Positions 1 through 7,519 of a stretch of 64,000 nt of DNA are shown here, one piece after another. The stretch covers positions 1 through 64,000 of the forward strand of contig CAJTLU010000013.1 of assembly GCA_910577175.1 (NCBI GenBank), written 5' to 3'. The translations under genes and the position numbers were made by a program. The DNA comes from an uncultured Lachnospiraceae bacterium. Its GTDB lineage: Bacteria; Bacillota; Clostridia; Lachnospirales; Lachnospiraceae. Within the stretch, counting starts at the first letter, position 1; each line of letters begins with the position of its first letter. Below the pieces are notes generated by a model, which was not told the origin of the DNA, did not search any database, and saw only the letters and a list, made by a program, of their open reading frames with translations.

Positions 1-125
1 GTTGTTTCTTTTACTGCCTTTTTATAGTCTGCCACACTTTTCAGATAAACCGCCGTAAAAGCCAGAACGATAAGGGAAATAAAAATTGCTGTGAACAATA
101 GAATTCTTTCTCGGGATAATTTCAT
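1..125 (-). CDS. N-terminus of a membrane-anchored protein, probably FMN-binding (partial)
   Basis: Minus-strand reading frame that starts at an ATG (125-123) and runs off the window. The visible 41 residues begin MKLSRERILLF, followed by one hydrophobic segment (about residues 8-28) and then KSVADYKKAVKE. A short cytoplasmic stretch, one membrane anchor and this post-membrane sequence are typical of small FMN_bind-domain proteins that sit next to flavin reductases; that is inference, because the FMN-binding domain lies outside the window. Its ATG overlaps the TGA of the upstream reductase remnant (ATGA), so it is the third gene of an operon with the TetR and reductase genes. Frameshifts upstream may uncouple its translation. 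Confidence 0.55.
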   Translation of the reverse strand, partial: MKLSRERILLFTAIFISLIVLAFTAVYLKSVADYKKAVKET

Positions 126-690
126 TTCAGACACCTCTCAATCTTTTTCATTGTCCGCTTAGGCAGTTCTCTTTTATTCTTTGCATTTGCACAAACCACC
201 TTTCCTGCCGGTTTCATGCCTGCTGTCTTGAAAAATTCGTCCATATTGCGGATTGCCCCTCTGCTCTGTCCGAATATCCATGAAAAGGGGGCGGGAGTAT
301 TGCAGGACGTCAAAATCATATATCGCTTCCCCCGCAAACGCGGCTTTGGAAATGTTTCTGTTTCTTCCAGAGCTGTTCCCAACAATCGGTCAAATAAGTT
401 TTTGACAGGAGCCGGTACATTTGCCCAATAGACAGGGCTGCAAAGATAACAAGCTGACTCTTATGTAATAGCGTAACGATTTCTTGTATGTCATCTTTCT
501 GGATACAAATATGCGTATCCATACAAGCCCTGCAGCCTATGCAGAAAGAAAGTTCCTTTTCGTACAGATTGATTTTCGTTACCGTATAACCCGCCTGTTC
601 AGCTTTATGAACTGCTAAATTCAACATGGCTGCTGTTGTTCCAGTTGCGTGAGGACTGCCTAAAACGGCAAGCACATTTTTTTCATTCAT
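122..690 (-). pseudogene. Flavodoxin-like NADPH-dependent FMN reductase, frameshifted
   Basis: Two overlapping minus-strand frames together encode one NADPH-dependent FMN reductase / multimeric flavodoxin-like protein. The first half (start 690) has the flavin-binding loop GSPHATGTTAAML and the CIGCRAC region. The second half (stop at 122) contains the flavodoxin-like continuation PVYWANVPAPVKNLFDRL. The frame changes at the GGG run at plus positions 435-437: one extra G restores the family sequence FAAPVYWAN. Without it the first frame ends in an unrelated tail. The start codon overlaps the TGA of the TetR remnant. This is either a real frameshift or a homopolymer sequencing error; the sequence alone cannot separate them. 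Confidence 0.8.
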
Positions 691-1012
691 AAGCAGTTCT
701 CCTTAATCGCAATTGAATGATAAATAAGAGAAAAACCATATTCCAAAAACTGTTTTTTAGATAAATTCATTGTCTTTTTAATATATTCCTCTTTGTTTGC
801 GGCAAGCTGAATGATTCCGGAAAGCATACCCCAAAAGTTAAATATGGCAGGTATAATTTCCAAATCGCCCCGTAAATCCCCCCCTTCTCCATGCCGGATA
901 ATAAAAAGTGTTTTATCCTTTCGATGATTTCTTCCCCGATTTGATAGGTTTCTTTTTCTTCCGGCGGATAGTCATGGCTCTCAAAATCAATGTTGATTTT
1001 ATCCAATACCAT
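687..1012 (-). pseudogene. TetR-family regulator, C-terminal remnant with frameshift
   Basis: The minus-strand frame from 1012 reads MVLDKINIDFESH...HFLLSGMEKGG and then shifts at the C7 run (plus 878-884). Adding one base gives DLRGDLEIIPAIFNF...KKQFLEYGFSLIYHS and ends at TGA 687-689, overlapping the reductase ATG. This matches the ligand-binding C-terminal part of TetR regulators. The N-terminal helix-turn-helix is missing: extending upstream in frame reaches a stop near 1028 and no HTH-like sequence follows. A regulator next to a flavin reductase is a common arrangement for electrophile or quinone stress operons (inference). The gene is dead unless the homopolymer is miscalled, and even then it lacks its DNA-binding domain. 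Confidence 0.65.
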
Positions 1013-1175
1013 TTTGAAATAGAAAGGAAATCAATTTTCTTTCAGCCACGTAACCGAAACGGTAAGGTGCATAGAAACTCGAAAAGACGGTACAGCCCTT
1101 GTAATCGGGGCTATACCGCCTAATCTGAAATTACTTCCTTGTAACTGAAAAGACTGGGTTTCCGCATTTTTATTC

Positions 1176-1204
1176 TTGACAATAAATTACAAAAATGTTA
1201 AAAT
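1176..1204 (+). promoter_or_regulatory. Sigma-A-type promoter for the secreted-protein genes
   Basis: TTGACA at 1176-1181 and TAAAAT at 1199-1204 are separated by 17 bases. The first downstream gene starts at 1321, leaving a leader of about 110 bases. The rest of the interval 1013-1175 shows no supported gene. Confidence 0.75.
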
Positions 1205-1320
1205 AAGGAAAAAGACAGTTTCTTTACTGTTGTTTTTATGTGAAATCGTGGCAAAGTAGTAAATGGACATATAATACTACAGAAAAGCGGTATGATTAGA
1301 TTTTAAAAAGGGGGATTGTT

Positions 1321-1926
1321 ATGAAAAGAAGTAAAATATTTTCATTTTATTTTTTGGCAGCTGCTGTGTTGTTTATTGTTAGAGTATGTCCTGAAAATAC
1401 GGCTTATGCAAGTGATGTTTTGGTGTTAAACGGTGTGTCAGCAGAGGAACGGGTGATTTATTCGGAAATAGTTAGTGCTACTGATGATATCGCTGATATT
1501 GATGTTTATCAACTTTTATCTAATGAAAATGTTATCTTTAGTACAGAACCAATTGCAACCCGAAATGCTAATGATTATACCATAATGCGCTTTGAGATAC
1601 CCCGAAATATGACTGCGATAGATAGTTCAACAGGGCAAAGCATTCTTCTTTTTACACACACAATATACGGTTCATTCTATTACTATAATGACGGGAAAGT
1701 ACATCTCTATTCACTTGGTAGCTATATAAGTAATTTGCGTTCCAATTATTCAGCAACCATAACTGATAATACAATACATAATACAGACGGAACCTTTTCA
1801 ACTGGAGAATCGACGGTTGTGACTTCTTCCAGTTTAAGCGGTTATCCGACCCCTACACTTCATTTTGAAGTAAGATTTAACAAAGGTTCTACAGATATCG
1901 GCTATACGATTACGGAACAATATTAA
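1321..1926 (+). CDS. Secreted protein of unknown function (201 aa)
   Basis: The start is set by AAGGGGG six bases upstream of ATG. The protein begins with a signal peptide (KRSK, a hydrophobic core at about residues 6-22, and a likely cut after AYAS at 28-31). The mature part is rich in Ser, Thr, Tyr and Asn and has no recognised catalytic motif. Its C-terminal half resembles the secreted protein at 19918-20604: both have a YY/WYF-x2-GKVH(L/I)Y(S/T) stretch, then an (I/V)xNTDGxxS stretch and a C-terminal F-x-V segment, in the same order. The two are probably distant paralogues. The repeat protein at 1949 follows after 22 bases and is probably co-transcribed. Function unknown. Confidence 0.8.
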   Translation: MKRSKIFSFYFLAAAVLFIVRVCPENTAYASDVLVLNGVSAEERVIYSEIVSATDDIADIDVYQLLSNENVIFSTEPIATRNANDYTIMRFEIPRNMTAIDSSTGQSILLFTHTIYGSFYYYNDGKVHLYSLGSYISNLRSNYSATITDNTIHNTDGTFSTGESTVVTSSSLSGYPTPTLHFEVRFNKGSTDIGYTITEQY

Positions 1927-1948
1927 GCGGAGAAGAGGAGGACTGCAT

Positions 1949-2410
1949 ATGAAGTATATGAAAAAGATATTTGTATTTGGTGCAATTTTGTCTTGTGTTG
2001 TATTTTTAGGTATGAGGTTCCATGACAGTTATGCTTCCATAAATACAGAAAGAGATTATATTTTAAAAGGGGAACCAAATACATACCATGAGACAATCTC
2101 TCTAAATACTAATGGGACTGGTAGCGATTATACCTTGAAAGGGGAGCCCAATATATACCATGAGACAATCTCTCTAGATACTAATGATACTAGTAAAAAT
2201 TATACTTTAAAAGGGGAACCAAATACATACCATGAGACAATCTCTACAAATGCGAGTAGCAGAGGTGGTGATTATATTTTGAGAGGTGAATTAAATATAT
2301 ATCGTGAAACATTTTCTGCGGTGTCCAATGATATTGACAGTTACAACAGTGAAGGAATGTATTCCGGTGACGTTGTTATTGCAGAACCTACGCCGTTACC
2401 TTGGCAATGA
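1949..2410 (+). CDS. Secreted protein with four 24-residue tandem repeats
   Basis: 153 residues with the SD GAGGAGG before the ATG. A signal peptide covers about residues 1-30 (hydrophobic 7-21, probable cut near YAS). Residues 36-131 are four units of exactly 24 residues, each starting (D/N)Y(T/I)L(K/R)GE and containing N-x-YHETIS. The first three units are near-identical and the fourth is diverged (GELNIYRETFS). The C-terminal tail is VIAEPTPLPWQ. No enzyme motif is seen. Such repeats suggest a short cell-surface or secreted repeat protein, and repeat number may vary between strains by slippage. It follows 1321-1926 and ends at an AT-rich hairpin. I do not recognise the family. Confidence 0.8.
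   Translation: MKYMKKIFVFGAILSCVVFLGMRFHDSYASINTERDYILKGEPNTYHETISLNTNGTGSDYTLKGEPNIYHETISLDTNDTSKNYTLKGEPNTYHETISTNASSRGGDYILRGELNIYRETFSAVSNDIDSYNSEGMYSGDVVIAEPTPLPWQ
2054..2341 (+). repeat. Four direct 72-bp coding repeats
   Basis: In-frame tandem repeat of period 72 bases (24 codons). The units start at 2054, 2126, 2198 and 2270. The first three share long identical blocks such as CATGAGACAATCTCT, pointing to recent duplication; the last is diverged. Confidence 0.85.
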
Positions 2411-2434
2411 AAATCAAAAAACTATTGATTTTTT
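2410..2434 (+). terminator. AT-rich hairpin terminator
   Basis: AAAATCAA (2410-2417) pairs with TTGATTTT (2425-2432) and is followed by more T. It overlaps the last base of the repeat-protein stop codon. The stem has few GC pairs, so termination may be weak. Confidence 0.5.
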
Positions 2435-2523
2435 GCAGATGATGAAGAAAACGACGAAATAATCCTTGAATTTTTCGTCAGAAGGCACTGAGTTTCCAGA
2501 TTTAACCAAAAAAAAGACACTAC

Positions 2524-2552
2524 TTGACATTTTTTGAAGACTGTACTATAAT
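2524..2552 (+). promoter_or_regulatory. Perfect-consensus promoter
   Basis: TTGACA (2524-2529), a 17-base spacer and TATAAT (2547-2552), upstream of the small lipoprotein gene. Confidence 0.85.
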
Positions 2553-2600
2553 AAGCGCGGAACTTAAATTCCATAATATTTTATTGAGGGGGCTATAACG

Positions 2601-2822
2601 ATGAAAAAGAAGGCACTTAAAGTTACCGCGTTAGTAGGAATCATGACGTTAATGATGGCTGGTTTTGCAGGCTGCAAGGCAAAGACCGAGTGTGATCTGT
2701 GCGGTGAGAAAGCAGTTTGTACTTCCTACGATGACGAAACTCTGGGCAAAATAGAAATCTGCAAGGACTGCGAGAAGGCGCTTGAAGACGCAGCAGATGC
2801 ATTAAAGGACTTGTTTGACTAA
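2601..2822 (+). CDS. Small lipoprotein with a four-cysteine zinc-ribbon-like motif (73 aa)
   Basis: The SD GAGGGGG and the ATG are clear. A lipoprotein signal peptide ends in the lipobox GFAGC with the modified Cys at residue 25, so the protein is expected on the outer face of the membrane. The mature part has C31-x2-C34, C40 and C54-x2-C57, a spacing that fits a zinc-ribbon or rubredoxin-like knuckle, followed by an acidic helix (ALEDAADALKDLFD). A metal-binding knuckle on an exported lipoprotein this small is unusual. The gene stands alone between a consensus promoter and a strong terminator, so it is an independently and probably strongly expressed unit. Function unknown. Confidence 0.75.
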   Translation: MKKKALKVTALVGIMTLMMAGFAGCKAKTECDLCGEKAVCTSYDDETLGKIEICKDCEKALEDAADALKDLFD

Positions 2823-2848
2823 TTGATGTGTATCAATACTAGAAGCAA

Positions 2849-2882
2849 AAGAGGCTGTGCAGGAAGCACAGCCTCTTAAATT
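2849..2882 (+). terminator. Rho-independent terminator
   Basis: AAGAGGCTGTGC (2849-2860) pairs perfectly with GCACAGCCTCTT (2866-2877) around a 5-base loop. It resembles the GGGGCTG...CAGCCCC hairpin family found elsewhere in the window. Confidence 0.85.
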
Positions 2883-3025
2883 ATAGAGAAGATGGCGCTG
2901 CAATGCTTGACAGGTGACCGCCGATTTCAGCTTTGGCCAGCGCGTTATAGTCAATTACAGTTTCTTTGTCTAAAGCAACTACATATCACTCTGGAAAATA
3001 CCCGTCTGTCCAAGCTCCCGCATTT

Positions 3026-3430
3026 TTACAAGCAGAGGTTTACAGTCTGCGCACCGGGAAAAACAGGAGTCGTCCTCCCACGGCAGGAAGGAACGGGAAA
3101 GGTCTGACATGGCACCCCGGATTCCGACAAGGCTGCCTTTTCCATGATTTCATATTCCGTCACGGCTTTGTCCTTTGGCGGTAAATGAATCTCTAAGGGT
3201 GCAAGGCTGTCTGGTGAGTCATAGACGTATTTGACAGCGACATCGACGACCCTGGCAGTTCTACTGGATAACTCTCTGGCAGCTAAGGTTAGCCGTCTGT
3301 TCCGGATATATTCGCCTACGGTAAGCCCGCATAGCTCCGTGAAAATATGACGAAAATGAAACTCCGATACATGTGCCCTTGCTGCGGCCTCCTGCATTTC
3401 TATTGTAACAGATTCTTTTTGGATTTACCC
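3026..3430 (-). pseudogene. Degraded AraC-family regulator remnant
   Basis: The minus-strand frame retains part of an AraC DNA-binding domain: AARAHVSEFHFRHIF, GEYIRNRRLTLAARELSS and VAVKYVYDSPDS. It then jumps to LAPLEIHL and EYEIMEKAALSESGV, which belong to the linker and the GyrI-like effector domain. The second AraC helix-turn-helix (normally FTRAFKRFHG-like) is deleted between DSPDS and LAPLEIHL. The start of the gene and most of the effector domain are also missing. The intact regulator at 28124-29029 has the same architecture, so this was probably a paralogue. No promoter or RBS is evident. Confidence 0.75.
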
Positions 3431-3753
3431 GACTTTTCTTGCGGATATATCTTACTTTATAGAAATACTATGATACGTCATTGCGTTAAAGGGCATCTTT
3501 ATGAAGTAAAACCCGCTTCACGGGCGGATTCTTTCTTCAATCAGGGGTCATGGGGAGGCAATGGAACAGAAAAGAGTTGTTTTTTCAGACGAAAAGCGAT
3601 AAAATCGTATCTGACAGCAGGTAAAGATGGAAAAGCTGCTATTCACAGCACCCCGCCCCATGCGCACTCGTCGCCCTTGCGGGCTCCAGTCCCGCTCCTT
3701 GCGGAGCTAAGACTGCTTATGCGGGTGGAAAACAAAAAAATAATAAAAAACGC
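3431..3753. other. Intergenic stretch without a supported gene
   Basis: No frame here has both a ribosome binding site and family resemblance. Small hairpins occur (CCCGCTTCACGGG near 3511, GCTCCTTGCGGAGC near 3694). The region lies between a dead regulator and a live promoter and looks like decayed sequence. Confidence 0.5.
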
Positions 3754-3782
3754 TTGACAAATCATTGTGGCGTGTATATACT
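3754..3782 (+). promoter_or_regulatory. Promoter of the CPBP/ABC exporter operon
   Basis: TTGACA (3754-3759), a 17-base spacer and TATACT (3777-3782). Just downstream (3775-3821) is a run of TGTATATA, CATATACA, ATATATAC and ATATACA words that could bind a regulator preferring TATAC-rich sites; no regulator gene is adjacent. Confidence 0.75.
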
Positions 3783-3855
3783 GTGTATATAGACATATAC
3801 AGAATATATACGGATATACAGGAATAGTAATCCGGAAATGAAGGGGGAATAGCAG

Positions 3856-4818
3856 ATGGAGGAAAAACAGTTAAAGCCGTGGCACGGTATTCTCACATTT
3901 ATCGTTATGATGGTAATCTTTTTGGCGGTTGCCATACCGGTACAGGGGAAGCTCGGGTTAATTGGTGTCGGTATTACAGAGCTGCTTCTTCTGGTTATGG
4001 CGGTTGTAGCAGCAAAGCTTTTCAGACAGGATTTAAAAGAGGTGTTTCCGGTTCGTAAGCCGAAGCTGCGGGAGGTGTTCGGAACGCTGGTGTTCTGGGT
4101 CGGAAGCTTCCAGCTCTGCATGGTAGCTACCCTGCTTATGACGGTTCTTTTTCCGGAGGAAATGAGTGCAACCTCCTCCGGTTTAAACGAGGTAGTGACA
4201 AGCAGGTCAGTATGGCTGAGTATTTTTATTGTTTCGCTGATGCCGGCAGTCTGTGAGGAGGCAGTACACCGCGGATTCATTTTGCATACGTTCCGGGGCG
4301 TAAAAAGAGAATGGGTAACGGTGCTTGTCATGGGTATTATCTTTGGCGTGTTCCATACGGACCCGATGCGTTTCCTTACTACCGCAATATTAGGTGCATG
4401 TATTACCTGGGTCATGCTAAAGACCGGAAATATGGTACTGCCGATGCTGTTTCATGCAGTCAACAATCTGGTGCCGATACTGATTAGCGTTGTGATGAGC
4501 TCTGCTGCAGGGCTGTTAGAGAAGGTGGCGGAACAGACCGGGCAGACGGCAGGTGTATTGGAAGCAGCTGAGTTTGACAGCAGGATGTATCTGGTTGCAC
4601 TTGGTTACTATCTGTTTATCTCTGCGATTGCACCAATTCTGTTGTTAGGAGGCACTACCCTGTTAAAGCCGAAGGGAGAAAAGCTAAAGACAACATATCT
4701 TATCATTGCAGTGGTACTGGGTGCAGTCCTCGCGGTGAGCGGAATTGCCATTATTGCGGCAAACTTTACGTATATCTTAGAGATGCAGGGGCTTTCCTTG
4801 GAAGACCTTGGATTATAA
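3856..4818 (+). CDS. CPBP-family intramembrane metalloprotease
   Basis: 320 residues; SD GAAGGGGGAATAG before the ATG. Several hydrophobic segments (about 10-30, 38-52, 75-100, 115-135, 150-170, 185-215, 245-265, 280-305) indicate an integral membrane protein. The three family motifs are present: EEAVHRGF (EExxxR), FGVFH (FxxxH) and HAVNN (HxxxN). The family includes Rce1-like prenyl-protein proteases and bacteriocin self-immunity proteins. It is the first gene of an operon with a NatAB-type exporter. CPBP genes beside ABC-2 exporters are frequent in Firmicutes, and a role in immunity or in processing an exported substrate is inferred. No peptide precursor is visible nearby. Confidence 0.9.
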   Translation: MEEKQLKPWHGILTFIVMMVIFLAVAIPVQGKLGLIGVGITELLLLVMAVVAAKLFRQDLKEVFPVRKPKLREVFGTLVFWVGSFQLCMVATLLMTVLFPEEMSATSSGLNEVVTSRSVWLSIFIVSLMPAVCEEAVHRGFILHTFRGVKREWVTVLVMGIIFGVFHTDPMRFLTTAILGACITWVMLKTGNMVLPMLFHAVNNLVPILISVVMSSAAGLLEKVAEQTGQTAGVLEAAEFDSRMYLVALGYYLFISAIAPILLLGGTTLLKPKGEKLKTTYLIIAVVLGAVLAVSGIAIIAANFTYILEMQGLSLEDLGL

Positions 4819-4848
4819 ATGGCAAGTCAGACGAAAGGAGTATACAAT

Positions 4849-5625
4849 ATGATTGAAATTAAGAATCTGACAAAGGTGTATAAGCTCAGTAAAAAGAAAA
4901 TGCAGGAGTTGAAGACAAAGGAGACGGTAAAGCGTGCCGTGGATGATGTTTCCCTCACCGCAAGGCCGGGAGAAATCTATGGCCTGCTGGGACCGAACGG
5001 TGCAGGAAAGACGACAACGCTGCGCTGTGTGGCAACCCTGCTGAAGCCGACGGAGGGCACGGTAAGCGTCTGCGGCTTTGATACGGTGCAGAATCCGGAG
5101 GAGGTGCGGGAGTCGATTGGCTTTCTGACAAATGAAATCAAGCTTGACCCGCACTTTTCCCCGAAGTACCTTTTTGGCTTTTTCGGCAGGATGCACGGAG
5201 TCAGCGAGGAAGAGATTGAAGCACGCCGTAAGGAGCTGTTTGAATACTTTGAAATTACCGAGTTTGAAAATAAGAAAATCGAGGAGCTTTCCACCGGTAT
5301 GAAGCAGAAGGCGTCCATAGCGGTTAGTCTGGTACATGACCCGAAGGTAATTATCTTCGACGAGCCGACAAACGGACTGGATATCATTACGGCGCGCAAC
5401 GTGACCGATTTGCTTCAGAAGCTCCGTGACGAGGGAAAGCTAGTCATTATTTCCACCCATATTATGTCCGAGGCAGAAAAGCTTTGCGACCGTGTCGGCA
5501 TTATTATCGACGGCAAGAAGGTAATGGAAGGAACCCTGAAGGAACTGCTGACACAGACAGAGACGGCAGACCTGGAAGATGCCTTTTTCACTCTTTACAA
5601 AGAACATCATAAGGAGGAAAATTAA
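4849..5625 (+). CDS. natA: ABC transporter ATP-binding protein, NatA-like
   Basis: The start at 4849 is chosen over an in-frame ATG at 4819 because AAAGGAG lies correctly before it and the protein then begins MIEIKNLTKVY as in relatives. The 258 residues carry Walker A (GPNGAGKTTT), the signature LSTGMKQK, Walker B (VIIFDEPTNGLD) and the switch His (STHIMSEAE). It is a cytoplasmic ATPase for the membrane subunit encoded immediately downstream. Similar pairs export sodium, lipids or peptides, and the substrate cannot be told from sequence. It overlaps no other gene and follows the CPBP gene by 30 bases. Confidence 0.92.
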   Translation: MIEIKNLTKVYKLSKKKMQELKTKETVKRAVDDVSLTARPGEIYGLLGPNGAGKTTTLRCVATLLKPTEGTVSVCGFDTVQNPEEVRESIGFLTNEIKLDPHFSPKYLFGFFGRMHGVSEEEIEARRKELFEYFEITEFENKKIEELSTGMKQKASIAVSLVHDPKVIIFDEPTNGLDIITARNVTDLLQKLRDEGKLVIISTHIMSEAEKLCDRVGIIIDGKKVMEGTLKELLTQTETADLEDAFFTLYKEHHKEEN

Positions 5626-6846
5626 ATGAAGGATATATTCAAAAAAGAGATATTTCGTGTGTTCAGTGACAAGAAAATGATTTTTTCCTTGTTCATCCTG
5701 CCGGCAGTTCTGATGTTTGGTATCTACGGCCTGATGGGTGTAATGGTAAAAAACATGGTTTCCGATGTGGAAAAGCATGTTGCGATTGTTTATGTGCAGA
5801 ATGCGCCGGAGGGCTTAAAGGACTTAATCGGACAAAGCGGGTATCTGGAAACGGCGGAGGTGACATATCTTGCCGCAGATGCCGCAGCAGAGGAAATCCA
5901 GAAAATCAAGGACGATATCCTGACAGGGAATGTACAGCTGATGGTGCAGTTTGAGACAGACTTCCTTGCCAAAGCACAGAATTATAAAAATGCAGGCGAC
6001 CCGATTCCGGAAGTAACCGTATGCTATAATTCCACGCAGAACTATTCCTCTTCGGCAAGAGGAAACTTTAACAGTATGATTCTTGCACCGTTGCAGACCT
6101 CGCTTCTGCAGAACAGATTCGGCAATCTGGATTTGCTGACCGTATTTAATACGCAGGAGGAGCTTATCATCAATGAAGAAAAGGCAAACGGAGAGTTTCT
6201 GGCAACTATGCTTCCGTACCTGATTACGTTTATGCTGTTTGCGAGCGCTATGGGACTTTGCGTAGATGCAATTGCGGGAGAAAAAGAGCGTGGGACGATG
6301 GCAAGCATGCTGCTTTGCCCGGTAAAGCGCAGTTCTATTGTATTCGGTAAGCTGTTCGGACTTTCTGTGCTGTCTTCACTTTCTTCTATCGTATATGCGG
6401 TTTCTATGATTCTGGCGATGCCGATGATGATGGGCGGAATGGGGGAAGAGACCGGACTTGCAATGAATATTTCTCTGTCGCCGGTACAGGCGTTAGAGCT
6501 GTTTGCACTTATGGTGAGCCTTGTTCTGATTTATGTTGGCGCACTTTGCCTTGTATCCGTATTTGCAAAGAATGCTAAGGAGGCGAATGCCTATGTAATG
6601 CCGTTGTATATGATTGTGCTGGTACTCGGTCTGATGACGATGTTTAAGAGCGGTATGGAAACCTCGCAGACAATGTATGCAATTCCGGTATACGGGACGG
6701 CCCTTTCCATTCAGGGAATTATAACAAGTGAGATTACCTTTCTGCAGTTTGGCAGCAGCGTGCTCAGCAATCTGCTCTGTACGGTAATCATCGTCATTGC
6801 TGTGGCAAAGGTATTTAATAATGAAAAAATTATGTTAAACGCATAA
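5626..6846 (+). CDS. natB: ABC-2 type permease, NatB-like
   Basis: The ATG directly follows the natA stop; SD AAGGAGGAA. 406 residues. A first membrane helix at about 22-43 is followed by a large extracytoplasmic domain (about 45-190). Five more helices are clustered after residue 190 (about 190-212, 235-262, 285-312, 325-345, 372-395). This is the classical NatB/ABC-2 topology. The motif EKERGTMASMLLCPVKR in the cytoplasmic loop is conserved in the family and contacts the ATPase. With NatA it forms an exporter of unknown substrate, co-expressed with the CPBP protease. Confidence 0.9.
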   Translation: MKDIFKKEIFRVFSDKKMIFSLFILPAVLMFGIYGLMGVMVKNMVSDVEKHVAIVYVQNAPEGLKDLIGQSGYLETAEVTYLAADAAAEEIQKIKDDILTGNVQLMVQFETDFLAKAQNYKNAGDPIPEVTVCYNSTQNYSSSARGNFNSMILAPLQTSLLQNRFGNLDLLTVFNTQEELIINEEKANGEFLATMLPYLITFMLFASAMGLCVDAIAGEKERGTMASMLLCPVKRSSIVFGKLFGLSVLSSLSSIVYAVSMILAMPMMMGGMGEETGLAMNISLSPVQALELFALMVSLVLIYVGALCLVSVFAKNAKEANAYVMPLYMIVLVLGLMTMFKSGMETSQTMYAIPVYGTALSIQGIITSEITFLQFGSSVLSNLLCTVIIVIAVAKVFNNEKIMLNA

Positions 6847-6861
6847 AAGAGAGTAAGAAGA

Positions 6862-6935
6862 GGGGCTGTCACACGAAGCGCAGCCCCGGCTTACAAGCGG
6901 CGGATATTTTCCTACTGCAAGGAGATCCGCCGCTT
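6862..6935 (+). terminator. Two consecutive hairpins after natB
   Basis: GGGGCTG (6862-6868) pairs with CAGCCCC (6881-6887), a member of the recurrent terminator family. A second hairpin follows at once: AAGCGGCGGAT (6895-6905) with ATCCGCCGCTT (6925-6935). Neither has a long T run, but both lie where the operon should end. Confidence 0.65.
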
Positions 6936-7070
6936 AATCATACGTCCATACCATGTCCTTTCTTCCTTACAGCTTTTTCTGCTTCACACTTTTTTGTGTT
7001 TTATCCAGTATATCATAAAATTGTACAGATTCCATCAAATTTCGAACAGTCTCACAACATTTTATTTCAT

Positions 7071-7100
7071 AATATTTGCTGCGATAGAGCAGCAAATATT
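7071..7100 (+). promoter_or_regulatory. Perfect 12-bp inverted repeat upstream of the defence-island promoter
   Basis: AATATTTGCTGC (7071-7082) and GCAGCAAATATT (7089-7100) are perfect inverse copies separated by 6 bases. The repeat ends 10 bases before the -35 box of the Xre gene. It may be an operator for the Xre protein, like C-boxes of restriction-modification controllers. Alternatively it could terminate upstream transcription, because ATATTTTTG follows. Confidence 0.6.
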
Positions 7101-7109
7101 ATATTTTTG

Positions 7110-7138
7110 TTGCATTTATGCAGCAGGTGTGCTATACT
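7110..7138 (+). promoter_or_regulatory. Promoter for the Xre-methyltransferase genes
   Basis: TTGCAT (7110-7115), a 17-base spacer and TATACT (7133-7138), with a TGC before the -10 (extended -10). The ATG at 7160 is about 15 bases past the expected start of transcription. Confidence 0.7.
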
Positions 7139-7159
7139 ATCCAAAATAGAGGTGATGAT

Positions 7160-7519
7160 ATGGCTAAAACACTTGGACAATATCTGAGGGCAATAAGGGA
7201 ACAAAATAAATTAAGCACAAGAGACGTGGAAAAAGAGACCGGCATAACAACTTCACAATTAAGCCGCTTAGAATGCAGCCACACACGCAATCCGTCTCCC
7301 GTTGCTTTAAAAAAACTGGCTCTATTATATAACATAAAACTAATAGACTTGTTCCAAAAAGCAGGATATCTGGACTCCCAAGACGTAGATTCTTACATGG
7401 AATCCTGTTTCAAAGGCATTGAAAAATTAGACCAGGAAGACAAAAAACAAATACAGAATCAAATTGACTATTTGATTTTTCAGCATGAAAAAGAAAGAGA
7501 GGACAGAAATGATTTATAG
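7160..7519 (+). CDS. Xre-family transcriptional regulator, controller-like (119 aa)
   Basis: The start at 7160 is supported by GAGGTGATG; an upstream in-frame ATG at 7118 lies inside the promoter. Residues about 8-65 form a helix-turn-helix of the Xre/Cro type (STRDVEKETGITTSQLSRLE). The C-terminal half is a charged helix (LDQEDKKQIQNQIDYL) that could mediate dimerisation. The last 11 bases overlap the methyltransferase start, so the two are translationally coupled. Its place directly before a DNA methyltransferase suggests it controls expression of the island, as C proteins do in type II restriction-modification. The inverted repeat at 7071-7100 is its likely site (inference). Confidence 0.85.
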   Translation: MAKTLGQYLRAIREQNKLSTRDVEKETGITTSQLSRLECSHTRNPSPVALKKLALLYNIKLIDLFQKAGYLDSQDVDSYMESCFKGIEKLDQEDKKQIQNQIDYLIFQHEKEREDRNDL

